In this document: piece after piece, positions 39,991 through 52,000 of the stretch
How positions within the stretch are numbered: position 1 is the stretch's first letter
How the letters are laid out: each line of letters begins with the position of its first letter
Assembly (NCBI RefSeq): GCF_963924675.1
Contig: NC_089220.1
Span: 160,183,270-160,247,269, forward strand
Direction of reading: 5' to 3'
From: Phocoena phocoena
Taxonomy: Eukaryota > Chordata > Mammalia > Artiodactyla > Phocoenidae
Length of the DNA stretch: 64,000 nucleotides
Position numbers and translations under genes: made by a program
Notes under the pieces: model-generated
Databases searched by the model: none
What the model saw: the letters and a program-made list of their open reading frames with translations, nothing else
Told to the model about the DNA's origin: nothing

Positions 39991-42900
39991 CATCTTCAGA
40001 CATTTGTGCATGTGGAGCTTCAGTGTACTTGGACAGGAGTGCACTAGAACAGTCTGCAGAGACACATGGCTACATTTTTATTTTCTTCAGCTAAAATTTA
40101 AGGCAGCTGCCTTTTAGGGCTTTAAGGCAAAAATCAGTTCCTAAGTTCATCACCGGGGTGATGAATTAAGGGGAGTCACCGCTGGCACCAGGAATGTAGG
40201 GTAAGATTATACGAGATTTAACTGATAAAGAGTTTGTAGAGAAACTTGGATCCAAAACCATTTAGGAAAAGTATCACTCAAAGGACTACAGAGAAATGAG
40301 GTTAAAAGCTGGTGATTTTGCTTTGGTTTGAGTGAACGTGTGTCCTGAGGCATACAGGTTGCTGATGGGGATGCAGGAATGGCACAGGACACGGTCTTCG
40401 GTTTTGCTCTACAGGTTCTTGAACTTGGCCCACTGGGCAGCTGGCATCTCTCAAGGATCTTTAGGGCCCTGGCACATTAGTATAGCAGGCAGTGGTCAAA
40501 GACAGGGTAGCACAATGGCTGTACCAACACATGTGTCCACCGGAAACTGGAAGGTTCCAGAAAGAGACAGCGAGTTCCTGGAGAAAGGGATGATTAAATC
40601 ACGTGATGGTGCACATATGTAGAAATTAGGGGAAAACATAGGGCAGGGGATGGAGTTAGAAGACTGTGTTGACCATACCAGTGTGGGAGTTGTTGGGTGT
40701 GGGGGGAGGACGCAAGGCTTCTGGTAGCTGACACTGAATTTGGATTTGTGCCATTTTCACTTGTCTCCCCAGCCAAGCATTATCACTTAACCTATACGTT
40801 TCTTAGGGTAAATAGTAATACAAGTCTTATAGCAAAGCCCTCCTTAGACATGAAGACCTCTGTAATTAGCAGTGAGAAATACCAGACTTCTAGGTGACAT
40901 TTCAGTGAGTTATTTTGGAAGAAAATCTTATTTTAAAAATTATTTCTCAAAACTTACAAGATAATTGGTTCTAGATAGTCTGTTCATCTATTTTTAAATA
41001 TGGCAGCAGATTTTTTAGACTTTCTTTTTTCCTCTATTGTGTTTTCAAATATGATATTAGGAAAAGCCCTTTCATTGCAAAACCAATTTTATTTTTATTT
41101 TATTTATAGCAGGATGCTGTGTGTTATCATCCAGCCTAATCTTTCCTAAAGATCTCTAATTTTAGTAGCAGTAGAAAATATAGTAAAATAGTTCAGTGTT
41201 ATTTATACCACAGAGAGAATGAGGTTAATTTGCTAAAAACCAAAATGATGGTTGAAAAGCACAAAACTCTTATCAGTTAATTTTTCATGATGGCTCTTTC
41301 TATATAAAACCAGCAGAATTTTGTTGCAATCCATTGTGACTCTTGGTTTGTTTTTTTCTTCCCGCATTCAAGTGCACATCTTGCCCATCACTCTTTGCAA
41401 TAATAATAATATATATGGCTGATCTGGCAGACGGCAGTGATCTCATTTGTAGCACATCATGGTAGAACCCTTTTGGCAGATTACTTGGAGATTAGCTGAA
41501 TGGAAACATTGCTGTATCCTTTATGAAGAAAGCCATATGTTTAAGCAAAGTTGCAATCAATTTCACTCTGATAAGACGGGCTCATCCACTGTATCCTTCT
41601 GTGAAAGGAGTCTTCAGTGGCTTGTTGGCACTTTTTTCATTGTCCCTTCTGTCTCCATGGGGCAGTATCTGTAGAGAAATTTTTCCCTCTCAATTTTTTC
41701 TCAAGCTCTCTATTTTTCTTTTTGTCTCTATTTAAAAAAAAAAAGAAAAAAGGCCATTCTACTGTATTAATACATCCTAAGATTTGACCAAGAAGTCCTT
41801 CTAGACGTGGCAGACATTTCTCTTCGAACATGTGTATGGGATGGTCAGAAGGCAGCTGATGAAACTGATTCTTTGCTGGGAATGGGTTTGCTTCCTGGAC
41901 ATACTGTTAGCACAATGTTTTTTCAGCTATGCTGTTCCTTGGAAAATGACCCATTTGAAATTCATCTGTGGCTTTTAAAAGATAATAAAATAAGTGTAAT
42001 TGATGTCCTCCAAGTTTCTAAGCATCTTGCTATTCAATGATTGTCTTCATAGGTTGATTACTGATTTCAGCTGTGAAATTGACTTTGCGAGCACATGTGT
42101 AGCTGAAATTTTTCAATGACCTCCCCTGTCCCCCTTTCAGAAAGAATTAAGCAACTATAAATTAAGATGAACATTAGAATAGATTGGCAATTAGAGTGAT
42201 GAGGATATAGCTAATTCCTTTTTCTTTTTATACTCTAGAATGGTTGATATCTTTTTTTCATTTACAGTCTTTATTTCATTCTGTCAGAAAGTTATAGCTG
42301 AGGGATCCATTTTTACCCCAGTTAACAAGTAATGTGCTGTGCTTTTATAGAATGCCTTAAAGAAATCACATAATTTATTAACTAAAGCAGGCATTAAGGG
42401 AAGTGTCCAAATGCTAACCTGTAAACATTTTATCTATGGTTTGTTCAGGTTTCCATACATTAATCTTGAAACTGTAGTTTGTAAAAGGAAAATATAACAG
42501 TTTGATAATAAATTTACAAATAATAAAATAGTATATTCTGGTGATGATGAAGCAGCCGAGGAAACTAATATTTTGGCATCGAATACAATGAGAAAAAAAT
42601 TCACTTCCTAAATATGAGTTGGGATTCATAGGTTTTTTTTTTTTTTCTTTTTAATCATGTGTATTTGAGATAAAAAACTGAAAGTTGGTAGACTGAGATA
42701 GAAAACTGAAACTTTCTTCACAAAATAGGACGAAGACCATTTAAAAAAAGATTTTAACAATAGCTGATTAAATTCAGTGTTAGGTTTTGGGTTGAAAATA
42801 TCGAAACTGCTTTAAAACAGGGGAAAGTCAACCACGTCAATTTTTCCCCACATTATTAACTCAAAGGGCAGATTCTTCTTGGAAGATTAAACTGTACCTT

Positions 42901-43100
42901 TTGGTAAAGATAGATGATATATCTTGTATCATGGTAGTGTTTCTCAAATATGGTACAGGGTTGAATGTATGTAATCTAGAATGTGAACCAGCAACACAAA
43001 CAAAACATGTCAATATGGCAACATTGTATTGTTTGAAGGATATTTATGAACTGAAAAGCTAAATGGTTAAACGATTTACCTTTAGGAATCTGTATTATAA
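39991..43100. other. Unique AT-rich intron sequence
   Basis: No recognised repeat family, exon or RNA gene. Homopolymer runs occur at about 41732-41750 and 42632-42646. Confidence 0.45.
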
Positions 43101-43111
43101 GTAAAATGTCA

Positions 43112-43187
43112 CATACCGCGATTCACTTCATTGTACAGCAGAAACGAACACAACATTGTAAAGCAATTATACTCCAATAAAAAAAAT
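43112..43187 (+). mobile_element. L1 3' terminus, 76 bp, sense
   Basis: ATTGTACAGCAGAAACGAAC and TAAAGCAATTATACTCCAAT followed by AAAAAA are the final bases of a cetartiodactyl L1. The short duplication AAATGTCA is at 43104-43111 and 43188-43195. An extreme 5' truncation. Confidence 0.85.
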
Positions 43188-43279
43188 AAATGTCATGTAT
43201 TAAGATTTGAACTTGATGCTTTTCTTGAAGTTAGAATTTAATACATTTTATATTTCCAGGTGCCTCAATGTTGCAGAAT

Positions 43280-43375
43280 TTTCATGATGGGATTCACATG
43301 GGCTTTAAATACCATCTACGTGCTGATGACACTCAAATGAATTTGTCTAGCCCTGTCCTCAGATGCTCAATAAAT
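43280..43375 (+). repeat. L2 reverse-transcriptase fragment, sense
   Basis: One frame reads GFKYHLRADDTQMNLSSP, matching the L2 reverse-transcriptase stretch GFKYHLYADDSQIYISSP as I recall it, including the polymerase A-D-D core. Only about 95 bp are recognisable; the small open frame 43268-43471 is this relic, not a gene. Confidence 0.82.
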
Positions 43376-43620
43376 TTTTGTCAAATGTTGGCTTCTCCTG
43401 GGACGTATCAGTTGTTTATGTTTGCTCTTTCATTTATTAATTCATTCTATAAAGACAATCATTATGCTTAACTCTTAGGCATTATTGATATATTGACAAA
43501 AACAACGGAAAGAGAAAGTTTTTATTTTTAATGCTTTGTATTTATTAGTTTTAAAAGCATAGTACATAGTTTCTCCCCTGTGAGACATCATCATTTTCGG
43601 GGCTTAAGTTCCCAGGGAGT

Positions 43621-43657
43621 TTTTCTTTTCTTTTCTTTTCTTTTTTTTCTTCTTTTT
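43621..43657. repeat. (TTTTC)n short tandem repeat
   Basis: Five clean TTTTC units followed by an imperfect pyrimidine run; no source element is recognisable on either side. Confidence 0.9.
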
Positions 43658-44672
43658 TACCACTGAAATGATCTTCTAATTTCTAAATAACATTAAAAGT
43701 TAAGGGTAGATTTGCTTTATGGAAGTTAATTTTACAGGCAGTTTTCAATGCCATTTAATAATACACATAATTTTGAAGGAATAGTGGTGGTGAGACTTTA
43801 ACTTTTTTCTATTTTAACATCTTGAGAATGCTTTCCCTTACTTATTTCCAACATAGTGTTACTTTGGTGAACCCATGAGATATTCCCATGTACACCTCCT
43901 GCATAGACCAGTATTTGACATCAGATTTATATCAGAAAAGAAAGACATATGCTCCCAACCACACCAGTAATTGAGATACTTTTTTCTCTTTTATATCAGC
44001 TTTGGACCAACTCTTTTACTCATCTCTTTCTCAATATGATTAATTGTCACCATAAGCCAGATTCCTACTTTGTGCTCAGAAAATGCTTGGTATACTTTAT
44101 ATATTTATGAATGCTTAGTTGAGTAACTGTCTATAAAAGATTTCTTTTTTGAAACATCTGGTGACCAAATCACTACAGATGAATATTATTTCAGGGGATG
44201 GAACACATGCCTTCCAGGCAACATGGTCTGGAGAAAAGTAGAAAAAAGTAACAGAGCAGGAAAAAGAATGGATACCAAGTCTGAGGTTTCTAAGGTATTT
44301 TGGATGCCCGAAGGGAATAATATTAGTGTTTTTTTGGAGAGCCTTGAATTCAGTGCCCATATGTGGAAATGTGTGTGCACTGTTTTTGAATTGCGTGTTT
44401 GTTTCTCATGTTTGTTTTTGATCAGATACAGATTTCCAAGTCAAAGATGCCACATTCGGCGATAGCTTTTCATCAGATTTAGGAACAGTATTTGTTGAGA
44501 CTTCCTTAAAGCTTTCAGTTTAATAAGCCCGAAGTACGATCACAGTGTAAATTATCCTTTTTACTTTGAACCTTGCAAATGTGACCTTGTTTGTCAGTGT
44601 TTAGACTATGAGGAATGTTGCCAATAAAACTGTGAAAATAAAGAATAGTTGTTTATGGAGAGATCATTAAAA
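43658..44672. other. Unique AT-rich intron sequence
   Basis: No recognised repeat or exon. Confidence 0.45.
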
Positions 44673-44684
44673 AGATGATTGTGG

Positions 44685-44905
44685 GGGCTTCCCTGGTGGC
44701 GCAGTGGTTGAGGGTCCTCCTGCCGATGCAGGGGACACGGGTTCGTGCCCCGGTCCGGGAGGATCCCACATGCCGTGGAGCGGCTGGGCCCGTGAGCGAT
44801 GGCCGCTGAGCCTGCGCGTCCGGAGCCTGTGTTCCGCAACGGGAGAGGCCACGGCAGGGAGAGGCCACGGCAGTGAGAGGCCCGCGTACCGCCAAAAAAA
44901 AAAAG
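44685..44905 (+). mobile_element. Short CHR-1-like SINE, sense, with internal duplication
   Basis: Begins GGGCTTCCCTGGTGGCGCAG, has the tRNA-like GGTTCGTGCCCCGGTCC B-box region, and ends CCGCGTACCGCC plus A-tail. A perfect duplication GATGATTGTGG flanks it at 44674-44684 and 44906-44916. About 16 bp (GGGAGAGGCCACGGCA) are tandemly doubled near 44840-44872. It lies about 360 bp upstream of the PARD3 exon at 45269. Confidence 0.96.
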
Positions 44906-45170
44906 GATGATTGTGGATTATCCTCTGATGCAGAGTTTTATCCTCCACACCTGACGTACTCGGCACTCTGTTCTATACATTTATGGATTGTGTGTTTAGT
45001 AAGAATGAACTGCAAGAATTTTGTTGTTATTTTTGTGTTGCCTGAAGAAAAATGGGTATGGAGGCCATTTCCAAAAAGGGTTTTCTCTGGAAAGTTCTAA
45101 TTAAAAAGGATGAAAGTAATCTGATTGAAAATATTAATACTGGGCAGGAGACATTGGGGCCTCATTTTGA

Positions 45171-46374
<1,204 letters not shown>

Positions 46375-46447
46375 TGTTTTTTTTTTTAATTTTTATTTAT
46401 TTATTTATTTTGGGCTGTGTTGGGTCTTCGTTGCTGTGTGCTGGCTC
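46375..46447 (-). mobile_element. Truncated long SINE tail, antisense
   Basis: TTTTTATTTATTTATTTATT, GGGCTGTGTTGGGTCTTCGT and TGCTGTGTGCTGGCT are only the 3' end of the antisense long SINE. It breaks off abruptly into L1 sequence, so its head has been lost or was never copied. Confidence 0.8.
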
Positions 46448-48390
46448 TCTATTACATAATTATTGACTATATTCCTCCCACAGTACATTTTATACCTGTG
46501 ACTTATTTATTTTGTAACTGAAAGTTTGTACCTCTTAATCTCCCTCACCTCTGACAATTTCACCTCCTTATTTCTCTCCTCCCTGCAACGCCCTCTCCTC
46601 TGACAATCACTGTTTGTTCTCTGTATTTGTGACTGTTTCTGTTTAGTTATGTTTGTTCATTTTGTTTTTTAGATTCTACATATAAGTGAAACCCTATGGT
46701 ATTTGTCTTTCTCTGTCACTTAGTATAATACCCTTTAGGTCCATCCATGTTGTTGCAAATGGCAAGATTTCATTCTTTTTTATGGCTGAGTAATATTCCA
46801 TTGTTATACCACATCTTCTTTATCCATTCATCTGTTGATGGACACTTAGTTTGCTTCCATATCTTGGCAATTATAAATAATGCTGTTAAACAGAGAGGTG
46901 CATTTATCTTTCTGAATTAGTGTTTTCATTTTCTTGGGATAAATGCCCAGAAGTGGAATTGCTGGATCATACGGTAGTTCTATTTTTTTGTCTTTTAAGA
47001 AACCTCTATTTTAGGGCTTCCCTCGTGGGAAGCCACTTGCGGATGCAGGGGACACGGGTTCATGCCCCAGTCCGGTAAGATCCCACATGCCGCGGAGCGG
47101 CTGGGCCCGTGAGCCATGGCTGCTGAGCCTGTGCGTCCGGAGCCTGTGCTCCACAACGGGAGAGCCCACAACAGTGAGAGGCCCGCGTACCGCAAAAAAA
47201 ACCCTCTATTTTGTTTTACACAGTGGCTGCACCTACTTACATTCCCACCAACAGTGTACAAGGGTTCTCTTTTCTCCACATCTTCTCCAACACCTGTTAT
47301 TTGTTTGATAATAACTATTTTGACAGGTGTGAGGTGATATCTCATTGTGGTTTTGATTTGCATTTCCCTGATGATTAGAGATGTTGAGCATTTTTCATTC
47401 ACTTGTTGGCCATCTGTATGTTTTCTTTGGAAAAATGTCTATTTAGGTTTTCTGCCCATTTATTACTTAGGTATTTTTTGTTTTTTGTTTTTTTTTATGT
47501 TGAGTTCTTTGTTTGTTTTGAATATTAACCCCTTATTGGATATATCATTTGCAAATATCTTCTCCTATTCATTCGGCAGCCTCTTTGTTTTGTTGATATA
47601 GTTTCCATTGCTGTGTAAAAGCTTTTCACTTTGATATAGTCCTTTGTTTATCTTTGCTTTTGTTTCGCTTGCCTAAGGAGACATATCCAAAAAAATATTG
47701 CTAGGAGCAATATCAAAGAGCGCTCTGCCTATGCCTTCTTCTAGGAGTTTTATGGTTTCAGGTCTTATGTTTAAGTCTTTAATCCATTTTGAGTTTATTT
47801 TTGTGCATGGATGGAGAGAGTAGTCCAGTTTGATCCTTTTGCATGTAGCTGTCTAGTTTTCCCAACACCATTTACTGAAGAAGCTGTCTTTTCCTTCTTG
47901 TATATTCTTGCCTCCTTTTTAGATTAATTGCCCATATGAGTGTGGGTTCATTTCTGGACTCACCATTCTATTCCATTGATCTGTGTGTGCTTTTGTGCCA
48001 TTACTATACTGTTTTGATTACTATAGCTTTGTAGTATAATTTGAAATCAGAGAGAGTGATACTTCCAGCTTTGTTCTTTTTTCTTAAGATATTTTGGCTG
48101 TTTGAGGTCTTTTGTGTTTCCATACAAATTTTAGAATTATTTGTTCTAGTTCTGTGAAAAATGCATCGGTAAGTTGATAGGCATTGGATTGACTCTAGAT
48201 TGCCTTGGGTAGTATGGTCATTTTAGCAATATTGATTCTTCCAATCCATGGACATGGTACATTTTTCCATCTGTCTTTGTTGTCTTCACTTTCTTGCATC
48301 AGTGTCTTATACTTCTTTAGTTAGATTTATTCCGAGTTATTTTTATTTAGACTTTATTCTCTTTGGTACAGTTCTAAATGGGATTGTCAG
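46448..48390 (-). mobile_element. 5'-truncated L1 (~1.75 kb without SINE), antisense
   Basis: Runs from L1 3'UTR (TTTGTACCTCTTAATCTCCC) through antisense ORF2: ATGGCTGAGTAATATTCCAT at about 46780 and on through CAACACCATTTACTGAAGAA, to ATTTATTCCGAGTTATTTTT at about 48330. The minus frame 46995-47402 encodes ORF2 C-terminal text (ECSTSL-like, [15 protein letters not shown]) running into a SINE. Older and more decayed than the L1 at 54802. Confidence 0.88.
47013..47200 (+). mobile_element. Short CHR-1-like SINE, sense, head deletion, inside L1
   Basis: Begins GGGCTTCCCTCGTGGGAAGC, has lost part of the tRNA-like head, then ACACGGGTTCATGCCCCAGT through CCGCGTACCGC and an A-tail. The duplication AACCTCTATTTT/ACCCTCTATTTT is at 47001-47012 and 47201-47212. 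Confidence 0.94.
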
Positions 48391-48542
48391 AGTTGATTGT
48401 TTCATAGAACTGTGAGCAAGTTCTGAGCCAGTGCTGTGACCTTCCTCTACTTTATGGCTTCTGTTTTGGGAATCTTATCCCTGAAACATCTTTTTTTTTT
48501 TTTTTTTCCAATTCTCTCTTTCCCACATGTTTCTCATCTGTT
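48391..48542. other. Short unique stretch with poly(T)
   Basis: A poly(T) run at about 48490-48507 between the L1 and the SINE pair; nothing else is recognisable. Confidence 0.4.
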
Positions 48543-48557
48543 TAAAACATATATCTT

Positions 48558-48758
48558 GGGGCTTCCCTGGTGGCGCAGTGGTTGAGAGTCCGCCTGCCGA
48601 TGCACGGGTGACGGGTTCATGCCCCAGTCCAGGAGGACCCCACATGCCGCGGAGCGGCTGGGCCTATGAGCCATGGCCGCTGAGCCTGTGCGTCCAGAGC
48701 CTGTGCTCCGCGACGAGAGAGGCCACAGCAGTGAGAGGCCCACGTACAGCAAAAAAAT
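48558..48758 (+). mobile_element. Short CHR-1-like SINE, sense, left arm of inverted pair
   Basis: GGCTTCCCTGGTGGCGCAGT to AGAGGCCCACGTACAGC with a short A-tail grading into (AT)n. The target sequence TAAAACATATATCTT lies directly upstream at 48543-48557 and again after the second SINE at 48990-49004. Confidence 0.95.
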
Positions 48759-48773
48759 ATATATATATATCTC

Positions 48774-48989
48774 TTTTTTTGTCTGTTTGTTTTTTGCTGT
48801 ACGCAGGCCTCCCTCCCACCGTTGTGGCCTCTCCTGTTGCAGAGCACAGGCTCCAGACGCGCAGGCTCAGCGGCCATGGCTCATGGGCCCAGCCGCTCTG
48901 CGGCATGTGGGATCTTCCCGGACCGGGGCACGAACCCGTCCCCTGCATCAGCAGGTGGACTCTCAACCACTGCGCCACCTGGGAAGCCC
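48774..48989 (-). mobile_element. Short CHR-1-like SINE, antisense, right arm of inverted pair
   Basis: TTTTTTGCTGTACGCAGGCC to GCGCCACCTGGGAAGCCC, the antisense copy of the preceding SINE, facing it tail to tail across about 30 bp of T-rich and (AT)n spacer. It is followed by TAAAACATATATCTT (48990-49004). Confidence 0.95.
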
Positions 48990-49004
48990 TAAAACATATA
49001 TCTT

Positions 49005-52000
49005 TTTAAGGTCTAATTCTAAATTTATTCTAATTCCAATTCTACAGAAAATTTGAAAAAAAAACCCATAAAACAGGAAAACAAAAATTTGCCTGTAATA
49101 ACACCACTGTTAACATACTGGTCTATGCCATTCTAATTTTTTTCCTATAAAGTACATATTTCCACACATGTGTACTTTTTAAAAGCTGACATCTATTTTC
49201 AGTAGTTAACAGCTATTTTCATTTTGATTTATTTTGCATTTTCATACAGTTTTAGAAAATCATGTTAAATGTTTTCTGGAACAAGGCCAAGGTTGTATGA
49301 ACAGGATGGATGGGAAGGAAGGACAGAAAGAAGGAAATAAGGTCTGAAAGGTGAAATTTTAGCTGTGATAACTGGCCAAATTCCCCAGTTCTCAAATAAT
49401 ATTTACCTCATATGTTATTCATTCTATTAAATGAGATTTATAACTTTAACTGGCTTACATTTTGTTGTTACTCATCAGGGGATACCCATGATGATATTAT
49501 TATCTATATCTACCTTGTAAGTTGGAAATATTTTCAAGGAGACTGAATGCTTCTAGTGGAGACATGAAAAAGTTAATTAATTTCTTATGAAATTCTTCCA
49601 TCATATGAAGATTATTTATAAATCTTCTAAGGACTTATGGCTTGAAATGTTCCATTATTCAAAGTGATAATCACCCTTAAAAGCCTTGTGCTTTCAATAC
49701 CTGGCCATTGAACTATCTTTGTCCATAGTGGTGCACTCCTGGTTCTGAGTGTGTCATTTTTGCCTCCAGTTTCCAATCACTGGCATTTCTCTTTTCAGTT
49801 TTACCAACTGTTCCCAATATCTGCTTTGAGTAAGTACTTGAAATTTTGATAAAACTTTTTTTGTGGTCTTTCTTAGTTGATAAGCTCCTTTTCAAAGATA
49901 ATATATGTTTATTAGTTTTTGCAGAAATTAACATTTAAACAATATGTATCATAATGTAGTAGTAAAGTTCCTTTAAAATGCATGAATAAAAAATTAGTGA
50001 AATTACAGAAGGAATAAACTGTATAGCAATAATAGGTGCATTCCCTGTGCATCTGAAAAAATAAGCAATTTTCACTCCTTTTGGCTTGAAACTTGGTGTT
50101 CCGATTCCCCAAATTCTGGCATCAGAACCCAGATATCCTGGATAATTTTTGCATGCAGGTCACATATTGTCATTCAAACACAGCTTGACTTTTAAAATTT
50201 AACCTTTTATTAGAAAAAATACATTTTTCTATCATCTAGCAGAGTTCTTCATATTTTCTCTGACCTCTTAAATCCTTCAGAAAAGTCAGTTCTAATCAAT
50301 TAGATTAGTTCATCAGACATATTTTAAGAATTTATTGTGCAAGTGAACAGATTTTTAAAGAATCTATTAACTTTGTGGAAGTCTAAAATAGACCAATACT
50401 TGGGCAAACTGGAACAGATTTTATTGACAGTCTGTAACTGGAGTAGGAGAGGCAGTTTTATTTTTGATGAGACCTGTCTTAGATGTATTTGGCATTGTAG
50501 CTTCTCTTTGAGTTGGAAATGATTGTAGGTGCTTTGACGCTTGTGAAAGCTCCAACATGATGTGAGTGAATGAGCAAGTATCTATGAGAGAGAGAGGGAG
50601 TGTATGTGTGTGTGTTTTGGTTAGTGAAATATCATTCTAGCGTTTTATTAGCGTAAAAGAGAAATTTTTGTTGTTCACGATATATTAAGTACATAAAATG
50701 ATGGTATACATTTTTTATTATTATTATAATTGTTCCTCTCTCAGGGATTCCTTGCCTTTGTTAAGAGGGAGAAAAGATTTAAACCTCCTAATATTAAAAA
50801 ATCAACGTAAGACATATAATCAATTGTGAAAGTTGGTGGCCACAGAGCTTTGGGAAGGGAAGAGGTTGGGGGGCTAGAGTTAATAACGAACACTTCATAG
50901 AGCTGGTAATTTGGGGTCTAGATCTAGTTCCCAAGAACTTACGAATTTAGCAAAACGGAAAAATTCTACATCCACGCTCAGGTACAGGGCTCACGGTGGG
51001 TGCACATTCTCGTAACTGCTTAGATTCTGGAAAAGTTGTGGTTGTATTAGTGATTAGTACTGCCTCTGTGAATGCTGTTCTTTTATCTCTTTTTCAACTC
51101 TTAACCATTTTATATTATAAAACTGCTATTATCTCATTTTAGCTTTGAGGGATGAAAGTTAACTCCCCCCTGCCGCCCCCCACCTATTTATTATAAGGTA
51201 CCACTGTGGATTTCAACAACTTACCTTCTTCCCTTGAATGCAAATGTATCTTTAAAACAGTTGTTCCTGCTCAGTAATTTTGTTTAAGGCCCCATTCAGA
51301 ATGTGGAAGGCTTTTCTTTTCAAATCAACTTTTGCCCCAATATTACACAAGTATTAAAATCCTACTTAAAATTATAACTGTGTTTTCCAATTTAGTGGGA
51401 TATTGGCCTTCTTTGGGGAATTCAGCATAGACACCTCATTGGCAGCTTACATCTTGGTAGGTGGCAGTTAGATTTGCCCAGCAAGGTAAGCTGAAAATTG
51501 AAGATTTCTGACATCTGCCATTTGCTGAAGTGTTTTGAGGGGCAAATAAAACATTCAGTTGAACACAGACTGCTATTAAATCGAACTGTTTTTTCCAGTT
51601 GCCTTGTAGCTTAAATTTCATTCTGCCATGAAATTGGGTTTTATTTGACGAATTTCTATAATACTGATTTTTAGAGAGAGGAACTATTGTTGGGAAAAGA
51701 TCCAGGAAATTTATTCCCAGACTGAGGCTTCTGGATGGTAGTGCAATAAGTTGGGGGTAAAATGTTTCCCAAAAGAGTTGATTTCAAGCTCTTAAATACT
51801 CTTTTGAAGATAGTTAACCCTTATCTAATATGTAGCAATCTGAAGTTTATTTTAATTTTTATGTTAAACTAATATTAGTATATTCTATCTTCTGTAGATG
51901 TTAAAAGTGTTTTGTTTTTTTAATATTAAAATCATTAAAAGTTACTTTCTGCTTCTTGGAGTCTTTTTTAAAAATGCATGATTCAATACATTCCATATAT

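Noticed and set aside
43268..43471. 67-codon forward open frame
   Set aside because: It is an L2 reverse-transcriptase relic extended by chance into unique sequence.
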